From Streptococcus thalassemiae (lineage in GTDB: Bacteria > Bacillota > Bacilli > Lactobacillales > Streptococcaceae): 64,000 nucleotides of DNA. This document shows, piece by piece, positions 1-7,353 of the stretch; within the stretch, counting starts at the first letter, position 1; each line of letters opens with the position of its first letter. The position numbers and the translations under genes are program-made. Below the pieces are notes generated by a model. That model saw only the letters and a program-made list of their open reading frames with translations. It was not told the DNA's origin and searched no databases. The stretch covers positions 164,001 to 228,000 of the forward strand of contig NZ_CAHJXN010000003.1 in assembly GCF_903645285.1 (NCBI RefSeq). The letters run 5' to 3'.

Positions 1-27
1 GTGCCCAATGATAATAATATGTTTCAT
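1..27 (-). CDS. Partial gene, N-terminus only (possible NAD(P)-binding protein)
   Basis: Only the first nine codons are in the window, reading MKHIIIIGH on the minus strand and running off the left edge. A good AGGAG ribosome binding site sits just upstream (minus strand, about positions 34-38), so this is a real start. A hydrophobic strand followed by Gly is how many Rossmann-fold NAD(P)-binding proteins begin, which would suit the redox cluster upstream, but nine residues cannot identify a family. It is probably the next gene of the minus-strand cluster, about 120 bases after the dehydrogenase. Confidence 0.5.
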
Positions 28-150
28 ATTTCCAACTCCTTTATTGGCAATAAATTAGATTTTAAGATGTTTCATTTTTATTGTGGGAAGATTTACTTCG
101 TTTTCTCCTGAAATTGAGTTCCTTCCCAGTCTTCCTCTTGTATTAAATTT

Positions 151-1029
151 CTAATCAAACTCAACATATTTCTGTTTAAATAACTCAATTTTATCATTAC
201 AGTAATTGATTAAATCTTGAGCTTTCTCAAAAGTATAGCCTTTTTCAGATACAGATTTTACTTTCTTCTCATCAAAGTAGTAGCCAGTCAAACCAGTGAT
301 TTCTTCTGATAATGTAAGATAGTAGCCTGTTTCAATTCCCTCGTCTAGATTTTTGGAAAATGACTTTATCAAGCGTCCGAAGAGAGACTTTTTCGTCTTT
401 TTATCACTGGAATCATTCCCTAAGTTGGTTGAAATTAAGCCAGGATGGTAAGAATTGATGGTGATGCTTGAACCTTTTAGAAAGAAGTCTCTGGCCAGAT
501 AGCGTGTCATCCAAATAGTGTAAAGTTTGGAATTATTGTAGGCCAATCCTGGATTATAGCTGTTCTCAAATCCAAAGTCTAAATCCTTGACCTTGGCAAA
601 ATGATGCATATAGGAAGAAGTATTGATAACACGAACGTCAGACGCTTTTTCTAACAAGGGGCTTAGCTCAGTTGTTAAAATATAAGGAGCCAGAACAGAT
701 AACATAAAAGTCAACTCGACATTTTCAGCACTCGCTTTTCGTTCTTTTCCAGCATAAAGGCCTGCGTTGTTAAACAAGACATCAATACGTTGAAAGTCTC
801 GCTTGATTTCCTCCACAAATCGATAAACATCATCTAATTTTGAAAAATCTGCAAGGTAGCTAGAAACTCTGCCTCTCAAGGAAACTGTCCGAACCTCTTG
901 AAGCGCCAGCTCAAGTTTTTGAGGATTTCGACCATGGAGGATGACCTGATACCCTTGGCTGGCAAATTTCTTTGCCAAATGTTTACCGATACCGTCAGTA
1001 GCGCCTGTTATTAGAATGGTTTTGACCAT
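151..1029 (-). CDS. Short-chain dehydrogenase/reductase (SDR) family oxidoreductase
   Basis: 292 aa classical/extended-length SDR. The cofactor motif TGATDGIG is at residues 8-15, NNAG at 87-90, the catalytic Ser within TSS at 137-139, and the YxxxK pair at Tyr164 and Lys168, so all catalytic residues are present. Such enzymes reduce or oxidise carbonyl/hydroxyl groups with NAD(P)H in the cytoplasm; the substrate cannot be read from sequence. The length and the Arg34 after the second strand (HGRN) recall the NADPH-using retinol-dehydrogenase-like group. The start is one base after the stop of the upstream hydrolase, so the two are translated from one message. It is probably controlled with that operon by the Rrf2 regulator at 2978-3409. 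Confidence 0.85.
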   Translation of the reverse strand: MVKTILITGATDGIGKHLAKKFASQGYQVILHGRNPQKLELALQEVRTVSLRGRVSSYLADFSKLDDVYRFVEEIKRDFQRIDVLFNNAGLYAGKERKASAENVELTFMLSVLAPYILTTELSPLLEKASDVRVINTSSYMHHFAKVKDLDFGFENSYNPGLAYNNSKLYTIWMTRYLARDFFLKGSSITINSYHPGLISTNLGNDSSDKKTKKSLFGRLIKSFSKNLDEGIETGYYLTLSEEITGLTGYYFDEKKVKSVSEKGYTFEKAQDLINYCNDKIELFKQKYVEFD

Positions 1030-1030
1030 C

Positions 1031-1867
1031 TTAGTCCTCCAAGAAAGCTTTTAATTCTTTTGAAAACTCCTCTGCATATTGGAAGATTGAACCGTGGCCA
1101 GCATTTGGATAGATGATAAGTTTACTATTTTCGATTTTTTCATGCATATCATAAGAATTTTCCGTTGGAACCTGCATATCCTTATCCCCGTTGACGATTA
1201 AGGTTGGTTGGGTGATAAATGTTAGGTCGTCCTGAGAATCTTTCCCCCACCGTTTAATGGCTTTGAGCTGGGTCAAAAATCCCGGTACCTTCATGTCTTT
1301 GTCCGCAAATTCCTTGGTTCGCATTCCCATTCGTCCGAGAACTTTCAAGGCTTCGATTTTTCCTTGTTCATCATGATTATAGAAGATATAGCGTTTAGGA
1401 TCGATGCGCTCGAGTCCCGCTTTAAACATATAGTTAAAGGTTTTCCCTGTGACCTTATCGACCTCTTTTCCACCTCGAGGTCCTGTTCCAGCCAAGATTA
1501 AACGATTGACTAGAGTGGGATTTATTCTGATGATTTCTTGGGCAATCATACCTCCCATAGAAAGGCCAAGAAGATTGATTTTATCGTAACCAATCGCTTT
1601 TACAAAGTCAATTGTCTGCTTAGCCATTCCAGGAATCGTCGGAGCAACTTTGCCCTGACTGTCTCCTACTCCAGGAAAATCGACTACAATGACATGGTGT
1701 TTTTCAGCAATCAAGTCTAAGAGTTTAGGATCCCAGTTATCGAGAGTTGCTGCCAAATGGACCAGCATCAGAAGAGGTAGTTTTGATTTGCCTTTACTAA
1801 GTTCGCGATAAGCGATTTTGTTCCCGTCGACTGTGATGTATTGATTTTTTGTAGTAAGATATGACAT
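1031..1867 (-). CDS. Alpha/beta fold hydrolase
   Basis: 278 aa from the ATG at 1865-1867, which has an AAGGA ribosome binding site; a longer frame extends upstream but would overlap the preceding oxidoreductase gene. The fold is clear: nucleophile elbow GLSMG with Ser103, acidic residue Asp228 in the segment NGDKD, and His258 in AGHGS, giving a full Ser-Asp-His triad. Members hydrolyse esters, lactones, epoxides or related bonds; the substrate is unknown. The gene lies between a quinone-oxidoreductase-like gene (13 bases upstream) and an SDR (1 base downstream), which suggests a three-enzyme route for a reactive carbonyl or quinone compound. That pathway is inference. Confidence 0.85.
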   Translation of the reverse strand: MSYLTTKNQYITVDGNKIAYRELSKGKSKLPLLMLVHLAATLDNWDPKLLDLIAEKHHVIVVDFPGVGDSQGKVAPTIPGMAKQTIDFVKAIGYDKINLLGLSMGGMIAQEIIRINPTLVNRLILAGTGPRGGKEVDKVTGKTFNYMFKAGLERIDPKRYIFYNHDEQGKIEALKVLGRMGMRTKEFADKDMKVPGFLTQLKAIKRWGKDSQDDLTFITQPTLIVNGDKDMQVPTENSYDMHEKIENSKLIIYPNAGHGSIFQYAEEFSKELKAFLED

Positions 1868-1880
1868 TGTGTTTTCCTTT

Positions 1881-2885
1881 TTATTTCTTAAAGCTGAGAA
1901 CTGTTTTTCCACGAGAGCGACCGTTAGCAACCTTGTCCAAAGCGTTATTTACCTCTTCAAATGGATAAACTGTATCGATAGAGGGTTTGATTTCTAATTT
2001 ACTAAAGAGGTCAGCTACCTCTTGTAATTGAGCGCCATTGCTTTCTACAAAGATAAAATGGTAGTGAACGCCGTATTTTTCCGCCATCTTATCAAATTTG
2101 CGACCTGCCAAGCCAAGAATCATCTGTTTCCATTTTGGTAGGTTCATGCGTTTGGCAAAGGCACCGTTTGGCATGGCACGAAGTGAAACAAGATGACCAC
2201 TTTTTTTCATGATAGACATTTGTTTTTCAGTTTCAGCTCCACCGAGAGTATCGAGGACATAATCCACCTGGCTAACAGTTTTTGTATAATCCTCTGTTTT
2301 GTAATCGATAAATCTATCTGCTCCGAGGTTCAATACACGCTCAGCACTATCTCCAGAACCGTTGGTAATGACCTTCAAACCTTTGGCCTTGGCAATCGGA
2401 ATGGCCATTCCACCGACACCTCCAGTCCCACCAGAAATAAAGATCGTTTTCCCAGCTTGAGCGCCCATGAGGTCAAGAGCCTGCAGGATTGTCAAGGCAG
2501 TCAAAGGTACAGCAGCGGCTTCTTCGTCTGACAGATAGTCTGGAACCTTGGCTAAGGCTTGGCTATCGACAGCTACGTATTCTGCAAAGGCGCCGATATG
2601 ATCAAGTGGCAGACGGCCAAAGACACGGTCTCCTAGCTGAAAGTTGTTAACTTGCTTGCCAATGCTTTCAACGATTCCAACCACTTCATTACCTGCAGTT
2701 TGAGGAAGTTTGTAAGGAACAATCATCTTAACCTCACCACGAGAGATCATGTTATCGAGAGGATTAACACCGGCTGCGGTGACTTTGATTAAAACTTCTT
2801 TGTCTGTAATACTTGGTTTAGCGATTTCTGTGATGTTCAGTGTGATATTATTTTTGTTATAAGTAGTGTGTTGTGCGGCTTTCAT
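1881..2885 (-). CDS. Zinc-independent MDR-family alcohol dehydrogenase / quinone oxidoreductase
   Basis: 334 aa from the ATG at 2883-2885; an upstream in-frame start would add 11 lysine-rich residues without a better ribosome site. The N-terminal GroES-like half contains AAGVNPLDNMISRG (about residues 37-50) and the Rossmann half has GGTGGVGG at 152-159, the quinone-oxidoreductase variant of the NADPH motif. The cysteine ligands of zinc-dependent alcohol dehydrogenases are absent, so it should be a zinc-free NADPH quinone/enone reductase. It is the first enzyme gene after the Rrf2 regulator and has its own upstream operator-like palindrome (2922-2940). This supports a role in electrophile or quinone detoxification, although the substrate is inferred. 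Confidence 0.85.
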   Translation of the reverse strand: MKAAQHTTYNKNNITLNITEIAKPSITDKEVLIKVTAAGVNPLDNMISRGEVKMIVPYKLPQTAGNEVVGIVESIGKQVNNFQLGDRVFGRLPLDHIGAFAEYVAVDSQALAKVPDYLSDEEAAAVPLTALTILQALDLMGAQAGKTIFISGGTGGVGGMAIPIAKAKGLKVITNGSGDSAERVLNLGADRFIDYKTEDYTKTVSQVDYVLDTLGGAETEKQMSIMKKSGHLVSLRAMPNGAFAKRMNLPKWKQMILGLAGRKFDKMAEKYGVHYHFIFVESNGAQLQEVADLFSKLEIKPSIDTVYPFEEVNNALDKVANGRSRGKTVLSFKK

Positions 2886-2921
2886 GTAATTTCTCTTTTC
2901 TTTTTTAATATAATTCAATAG

Positions 2922-2940
2922 ACTTGTATTTGATACAAGT
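2922..2940 (-). promoter_or_regulatory. Probable Rrf2 operator before the oxidoreductase operon
   Basis: A perfect inverted repeat, ACTTGTAT-ttg-ATACAAGT, lies 37 bases upstream of the oxidoreductase start. A near-copy with the same 3-base spacer sits upstream of the Rrf2 gene (3430-3446). Sharing a site between a regulator and its neighbouring operon is typical of autoregulated repressors. No convincing -35/-10 pair is unambiguous here; the repeat may overlap a -35 (TTGTAT) on the minus strand. Confidence 0.65.
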
Positions 2941-2977
2941 TCATGTTGTTTACAGTAAAAACTGACTTGCTATCAAA

Positions 2978-3409
2978 TCAGTTTCGGACTTGTTTGGCTT
3001 GTTTATATAGATTGTCAATGACATCTTCTAAAGTTTGATTTGCTAATTCCTTCTCTAATTGAGATTCGGCACTAGCGAAAAGCGGTGAAACTGCTCCTTG
3101 GATATGTTTTCCAACGGGACAATCGGGATTACTATTTTGATGAACAGGGAATAAACTAATGTGATTGATTTCTTGAGTAGCATAGTAGATCTCTAGTAAA
3201 GTCATTTTCTTTGGAGACTTACTGAGTTGATAGCCTGTTTTTCCTTGCTGGGAATGAATCAAATCTGCATTTTTTAATAAGGCAATCACTTTTCGAATGT
3301 AACTAGCGTTAGTCCCAACACTAGTAGCCAATGCCTGAGAACTTAATGTATCCTTGCTTTCACTAATCATTGTTAAGATATGCAAAGCAACTGAGAATTT
3401 TGTATCCAT
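2978..3409 (-). CDS. Rrf2-family transcriptional regulator with one cysteine
   Basis: 143 aa, the usual length for Rrf2 winged-helix regulators. The N-terminal helix-turn-helix is about residues 20-65 (LSSQALATSVGTNASYIRKV, then the wing QQGKTGYQLSK). Instead of the three clustered cysteines that bind an Fe-S cluster in IscR/NsrR-type members it has a single cysteine, Cys97, in the segment NPDCPVG. This arrangement suits thiol-based sensing of quinones or other electrophiles; I recall that SifR of S. pneumoniae works this way, but orthology is not shown here. The gene precedes the oxidoreductase-hydrolase-SDR cluster, and both transcription units carry the same palindrome, so it probably represses itself and the cluster. 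Confidence 0.85.
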   Translation of the reverse strand: MDTKFSVALHILTMISESKDTLSSQALATSVGTNASYIRKVIALLKNADLIHSQQGKTGYQLSKSPKKMTLLEIYYATQEINHISLFPVHQNSNPDCPVGKHIQGAVSPLFASAESQLEKELANQTLEDVIDNLYKQAKQVRN

Positions 3410-3429
3410 CTGAACTCCTTTTTAATAAA

Positions 3430-3478
3430 CATGTATCAGATACAAGAACAAGTATATCAAAAATAAAAAGAAAAGCAA
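3430..3478 (-). promoter_or_regulatory. Promoter and operator of the Rrf2 gene
   Basis: On the minus strand a -35 TTGCTT (3473-3478) and -10 TATACT (3451-3456) are 16 bases apart. Directly downstream, over the expected transcription start, is the palindrome CTTGTAT-ctg-ATACATG (3430-3446, one mismatch between the arms), matching the perfect repeat at 2922-2940. The geometry is that of a self-repressing regulator. Confidence 0.65.
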
Positions 3479-3600
3479 GACTTTTGTTTTAAATTTATTA
3501 AAATTTTGAGTGCAATTAGATTAGAGTTGTCTGGAAAGGGTGTTTACAAAATTATATCTTTACTATCCATTGGTTGACCAAAAGTAGAACAGATACGAAA

Positions 3601-3623
3601 AAAAGCCTTTACTCAAGGCTTTT
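3601..3623 (-). terminator. Terminator after tRNA-Lys / 6S RNA
   Basis: A 9-bp perfect stem AAAAGCCTT / AAGGCTTTT with a 5-base loop lies 16 bases past the 3' end of the tRNA. On the minus strand it is followed by a T run, so it would end transcription from the 6S-tRNA unit. Confidence 0.8.
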
Positions 3624-3638
3624 CCTGTTGTATGTAGA

Positions 3639-3711
3639 TGCCCCCTACAGGGATCGAACCTGTGACCCACGGATTAAGAGTCCGCTGCTCTGCCAGCTGA
3701 GCTAAGGAGGC
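3639..3711 (-). tRNA. tRNA-Lys (anticodon CUU)
   Basis: 73 bases on the minus strand fold as a complete cloverleaf: acceptor GCCTCCT with AGGGGGC and discriminator A73, D stem GCTC/GAGC, anticodon stem GCGGA/TCCGT around the loop CTCTTAA (anticodon CTT), and T stem ACAGG/CCTGT around TTCGATC. The CCA end is not encoded. It follows the 6S RNA by about ten bases and is probably on the same transcript. Confidence 0.95.
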
Positions 3712-3720
3712 AAAGAAAAA

Positions 3721-3908
3721 AGCTGTATTGGTGCCGAAACTTCACGGTTTGTATTGAACCCGCGCAATTAAGCAGGTGGGCAACTCGCTCTAACTGAAGC
3801 TGTTTCCGTGTGAGACGGCCTACATGCTGTTAGAAGACTTTTGTTTCCCTAATAATACAAAAAATAGTCGGTCAACACTTAAGTGTGAAGTCGTACACCA
3901 CAGCGTTT
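3721..3908 (-). ncRNA. ssrS: 6S RNA
   Basis: About 188 bases with no open frame and a long closing stem typical of 6S RNA. In RNA sense, GCUG, UGGUG and ACUUCAC near the 5' end pair with GUGAAGU, CACCA and CAGC near the 3' end, with small internal loops; the middle is less paired, as expected for the open-promoter-mimicking bubble. 6S RNA binds the housekeeping sigma RNA polymerase and lowers transcription in stationary phase. Placement next to rarA (yrvN) agrees with Firmicute gene order, where a 6S gene lies near aspS-yrvM-yrvN. Ends are estimated from the stem. Confidence 0.8.
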
Positions 3909-3916
3909 CTATGTTT

Positions 3917-3944
3917 ATATGATACCACTTTTTCAAAAAAAATC
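3917..3944 (-). promoter_or_regulatory. Promoter of 6S RNA
   Basis: Minus-strand -35 TTGATT and extended -10 TGGTATCAT separated by a 16-base spacer, with the -10 about ten bases before the predicted 5' end of the 6S RNA. Edges are accurate to a few bases. Confidence 0.6.
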
Positions 3945-3975
3945 AAGAGGAAAGTGCAATTTTTTGAAAAGGATT

Positions 3976-5247
3976 TCAGATTTTTCGCAAATGGTCGATA
4001 GCTTCCTTTCTTTGAGCCAAAGCACGTTCATATTTACCAGTATCTTCTGCTTGGAAATAGTGATGATTACGAATTTTTTCTGGCAGATAGTCTTGCTTGA
4101 CCCAATTTCCAGGATAGTTGTGTGGATAGAGATAGTCTTGGGCATTCCCTAGTTCCTTGCTTCCACTGTAGTGCCCATCACGCAGGTGTCGCGGAATAGG
4201 CAAGTGCCCTGATGTTTTGAGATCGGCAAGCGCCTTATCCATAGCTACATAGGCTGAGTTGGATTTTGGAGAAAGGGCCAAATCAATCACGACATTGGCA
4301 ATGAGAATGCGGGCTTCTGGGAATCCAATCCTTTGTGCAGCATCCAGAGCAGTCACGGTGTGAATCTGGGCTTCAGGATTGGCCAAACCGATATCTTCAT
4401 AAGCGATAACAGTCAAACGACGAGCGAGACTTGGCAAATCACCAGCCTCAATCAAGCGGGCAGCATAGTGAAGACTGGCATCAACATCTGAGCCACGGAT
4501 AGACTTTTGCAGGGCTGAGAGAACATCGTAGTGACCGTCTCCATCCTTGTCCATGGTAATGTAGCTCCGCTGCAGGCTATTTTCCATGATGTCTAGAGTG
4601 ATATGGCGGATGCCCTCGTCATTCTCAGGGGTAGAGAGAACTGCCAAATCCAGTGAGTTGAAGGCAGAACGAAGGTCTCCGTTTGTAGAAGTTGCGATGA
4701 AATCCAGCGCATCCTCATCTAGTTCTACTGGAAAATCAAAACCACGCTCAGGGTTATTTAGAGCTATCTGAAGAGCTTCTTTGACGTCTTGGTTAGACAG
4801 AGGTTCCAACTCAAAAATTTGAACACGGCTACGAATGGCAGGAGTGACAGAAAAGAAAGGATTTTCAGTCGTAGCCCCAATCATGATAACCAGTCCACTT
4901 TCCAAAAGTGGCAGGAGGAAGTCTTGCTTGGTCTTATCCAGTCGATGAATCTCGTCTAGCAATAGGACGAGACCACCAGAGAATTTAGCCTCTTCCGCAA
5001 TTTCTTGCAGTCGCTTTTTACTATCAACTGTCGCATTGAAAGTTCGAAAGGCATACTTGGTCGTTCCAGCGATGGCTGAGGCGATACTGGTCTTGCCGAT
5101 TCCCGGAGGTCCATATAGAATCATGGAAGACAGACGGTTGGCTTCCACCATGCGACGGATGATTTTTCCTTGTCCGACCAGATGTTCCTGACCAATGACC
5201 TGATCGATGGTTTTAGGGCGCATGCGAAGCGCGAGATTGTCTGGCAT
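3976..5247 (-). CDS. rarA: Replication-associated recombination protein A (RarA/MgsA)
   Basis: 423 aa AAA+ ATPase of the clamp-loader-related RarA/WRNIP1 family, acting at stalled or gapped replication forks. The Walker A motif GPPGIGKT is at residues 46-53 and the Walker B DEIH at 98-101; the sensor-1 segment GATTENPFFSV follows. The C-terminal half contains the tetramerisation region typical of the family (AYEDIGLANPEA, then a PIPRHLRDGHY segment). Length is close to the usual 420-450 aa. The start is the ATG at 5245-5247 with AAAGGA upstream, and the minus-strand extended -10 TGCTAAAAT near 5304-5311 could drive it. The stop lies about 68 bases before the 6S RNA start. Confidence 0.95.
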   Translation of the reverse strand: MPDNLALRMRPKTIDQVIGQEHLVGQGKIIRRMVEANRLSSMILYGPPGIGKTSIASAIAGTTKYAFRTFNATVDSKKRLQEIAEEAKFSGGLVLLLDEIHRLDKTKQDFLLPLLESGLVIMIGATTENPFFSVTPAIRSRVQIFELEPLSNQDVKEALQIALNNPERGFDFPVELDEDALDFIATSTNGDLRSAFNSLDLAVLSTPENDEGIRHITLDIMENSLQRSYITMDKDGDGHYDVLSALQKSIRGSDVDASLHYAARLIEAGDLPSLARRLTVIAYEDIGLANPEAQIHTVTALDAAQRIGFPEARILIANVVIDLALSPKSNSAYVAMDKALADLKTSGHLPIPRHLRDGHYSGSKELGNAQDYLYPHNYPGNWVKQDYLPEKIRNHHYFQAEDTGKYERALAQRKEAIDHLRKI

Positions 5248-5362
5248 AGCAGTCCTTTCTAACGTGGATTTTCTGATGTATATGTGGTAAGATGGTAGTA
5301 TCTATTTTAGCATATTTCCGAGCAATCGGGGCGATTTAAGAGTCGCATAGAAAGAGGACAAA

Positions 5363-5833
5363 ATGGCAACATATGGATTTTTAGATGTTTTAGAGGAAGA
5401 GTTGGAGAAGAATTTTCCCTTTGACTTTGAGATTAGTTGGGACAAACGCAACCACGCGGTTGAAGTGAGTTTTTTATTGGAAGCGCAAAACGCTGCAGGT
5501 GTGGAGATGGTGGATGAAGATGGAGAGGTTTCATCAGATGACATTCTCTTTGAAGAAGCAGTGCTTTTTTACAATCCTGCCAAATCAACAGTCAATGCAG
5601 AAGACTATTTGACGGTCATTCCTTACCTACCTAAAAAAGGATTTTCTCGCGAATTTTTAGCTTATTTTGCGCTATTTCTTAAAGATACTGCCGAGGTTGG
5701 ACTAGATGCCCTCATGGACTTTTTGGAAGACCCAGAAGCAGAAGAATTCGTCATGGAATGGAACCAAGAAGTCTTTGAAGAAGGAAAAGTTGGCTTGGAA
5801 GAGGGAGAGTTTTATCCTTATCCGAGATATTAA
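5363..5833 (+). CDS. DUF3013 family protein
   Basis: 156 aa, strongly acidic soluble protein without a signal peptide or membrane segment. It matches what I know of the streptococcal DUF3013 family, starting MATYGFLDVLEEELEK and ending in an acidic, proline/tyrosine-rich tail. No enzymatic motif is visible and the function is unknown. The gene is divergent from rarA across a 115-base gap; an extended -10 (TGGTAAGAT near 5285-5293) could serve it. The AT-rich three-gene cassette begins 35 bases after its stop, so read-through from this gene may help to express the cassette. Confidence 0.8.
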   Translation: MATYGFLDVLEEELEKNFPFDFEISWDKRNHAVEVSFLLEAQNAAGVEMVDEDGEVSSDDILFEEAVLFYNPAKSTVNAEDYLTVIPYLPKKGFSREFLAYFALFLKDTAEVGLDALMDFLEDPEAEEFVMEWNQEVFEEGKVGLEEGEFYPYPRY

Positions 5834-5868
5834 ATAATAAAAAATAAAGCCAAAAAGGAGAATATATT

Positions 5869-7353
5869 ATGAAAGAACAACAGATTTTTGATAAATTAAA
5901 TGAAAAATTTGTAGGCTATGACATTCGGAGAAGTCATGAAATTAGTAAAGATAACCATAATCATTTATTTGTAGATTTTGCTATTTTCCACTCTGAGAAG
6001 CCATTTGTAATATTGGAGTATAAAGAAACGTATAAAAAAGATAATGATATACTAGAGCGTATCGAATCGTATTTTCAAGTTCCAGCGTTCGTTGTGGTAA
6101 TCGAAGATGGAGAGTTATTCTTTTATAAGTCTCTTAATGAGGAGCCATTGAATTTTATTGAGTTTCAGGAATCACTTCAAGAACTAACCATTGAAAAAGC
6201 GGAAAATAATTTTTTAGGAGTTGAAAATACAGAGGAAGAGATTACAGAGGATATTAGTAGTCCGTTTAACCCAGAAGATATCAGCATACAACAACAGTTG
6301 CTGTCGGTTAAATATTTGCATGAACTTCATACGGAAGATGCAATCAACTTAAGTCCAGATTTTCAACGCGGCTATGTTTGGAAAGAGAACAAGAGAAAAT
6401 CACATTTAATTGAATCATTAATGTTAAGCATACCTATACCTGCATTTTACTTGTATGAAACTGGTGCGGATAGCAGTGAAGATTATGAATTTTCTGTTAT
6501 CGATGGTCAACAACGCTTAACAACCATTTTTGATTTTTTAGACGATAAGTTTCGGTTATCTTCATTAGAGTATCTGGGTACTCCATACAACGGAATGAAA
6601 TTTTCGGAACTTCCTCCCAAAATAAAAAGTCGAATAAACAGAACACAATTATCTTTGAATATACTTAGTTATGATTCTCCACACCGAATCATTTATGATA
6701 TTTTTAAACGAATTAACACAGGAGGTAAAGCTCTTAATAATCAGGAAATGAGAAATGCAGTAAGTACAAATAATACTAGAAAATTATTGAATTTATGTAC
6801 AGAATCTGAAGAATTTCTATCTGCGACTAACAGACGTGTTAAAACATTGAGATTAGATCATCATGAATTAGTATTGAGATTTTTTGCCTTTTATAGAATC
6901 TATGATTTTGAAGAAAAAAAAGTAAATTATCAGAATTCTAACATTGTTGATTTATTAAATGATGAAAATGAAAAGTTGAATAAGATAATTTCTCAAGAAA
7001 CCCTTAGTCAATATTTAGAAATTTTTAAAAATTCAATGAGTAGATGTTTTGAGTTATTTGGGGATAAAGGATTTGTGAAGCTTAGCTATAATGAAGAGAT
7101 AGAACAGTATGAATATTCTATGTTAATTAACAAACCACTTTTTAGTGCCTTTAGTGTTATTTTAGCAAATAGAAAATATGAAGAGTATAACTTTAAAAAT
7201 TACAGTCATATTGCCCTAGCTAAACTCTCGCAAAAATTAAAAGATCCTAATAATTTTATGTCTATATCAACTTCAACGAACAGTAAAAGTAAAGTAGAAA
7301 ATTATTTTAGAATGTGTCAGGAGGTTATTGACGAATGTCTATCAGAAATATAA
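5869..7353 (+). CDS. HsdR-N-like / DUF262 domain protein, candidate defence effector
   Basis: 494 aa. Residues 1 to about 110 resemble the HsdR N-terminal fold, with a PD-(D/E)xK-like set: Asp36, then Glu50-Tyr-Lys52 in VILEYK. From about residue 150 there is a DUF262 domain: PDFQRGYVW at 163-171 and the diagnostic DGQQR at 212-216, followed by FKRINTGG. DUF262 (ParB/Srx-like) proteins such as GmrS, SspE and BrxU bind or cut nucleotides or DNA in anti-phage roles. The C-terminal HNH (DUF1524) domain of many relatives is not evident. AAGGAG lies before the start. The gene overlaps the next by 19 bases, and its base composition is much richer in A/T than prmA downstream, which suggests horizontal acquisition. 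The nuclease assignment is inference. Confidence 0.8.
   Translation: MKEQQIFDKLNEKFVGYDIRRSHEISKDNHNHLFVDFAIFHSEKPFVILEYKETYKKDNDILERIESYFQVPAFVVVIEDGELFFYKSLNEEPLNFIEFQESLQELTIEKAENNFLGVENTEEEITEDISSPFNPEDISIQQQLLSVKYLHELHTEDAINLSPDFQRGYVWKENKRKSHLIESLMLSIPIPAFYLYETGADSSEDYEFSVIDGQQRLTTIFDFLDDKFRLSSLEYLGTPYNGMKFSELPPKIKSRINRTQLSLNILSYDSPHRIIYDIFKRINTGGKALNNQEMRNAVSTNNTRKLLNLCTESEEFLSATNRRVKTLRLDHHELVLRFFAFYRIYDFEEKKVNYQNSNIVDLLNDENEKLNKIISQETLSQYLEIFKNSMSRCFELFGDKGFVKLSYNEEIEQYEYSMLINKPLFSAFSVILANRKYEEYNFKNYSHIALAKLSQKLKDPNNFMSISTSTNSKSKVENYFRMCQEVIDECLSEI

Noticed and set aside
3919..4152. Small frames across the 6S promoter and the 3' end of rarA
   Set aside because: They overlap rarA on the opposite or other frame, without a ribosome site or recognisable product.
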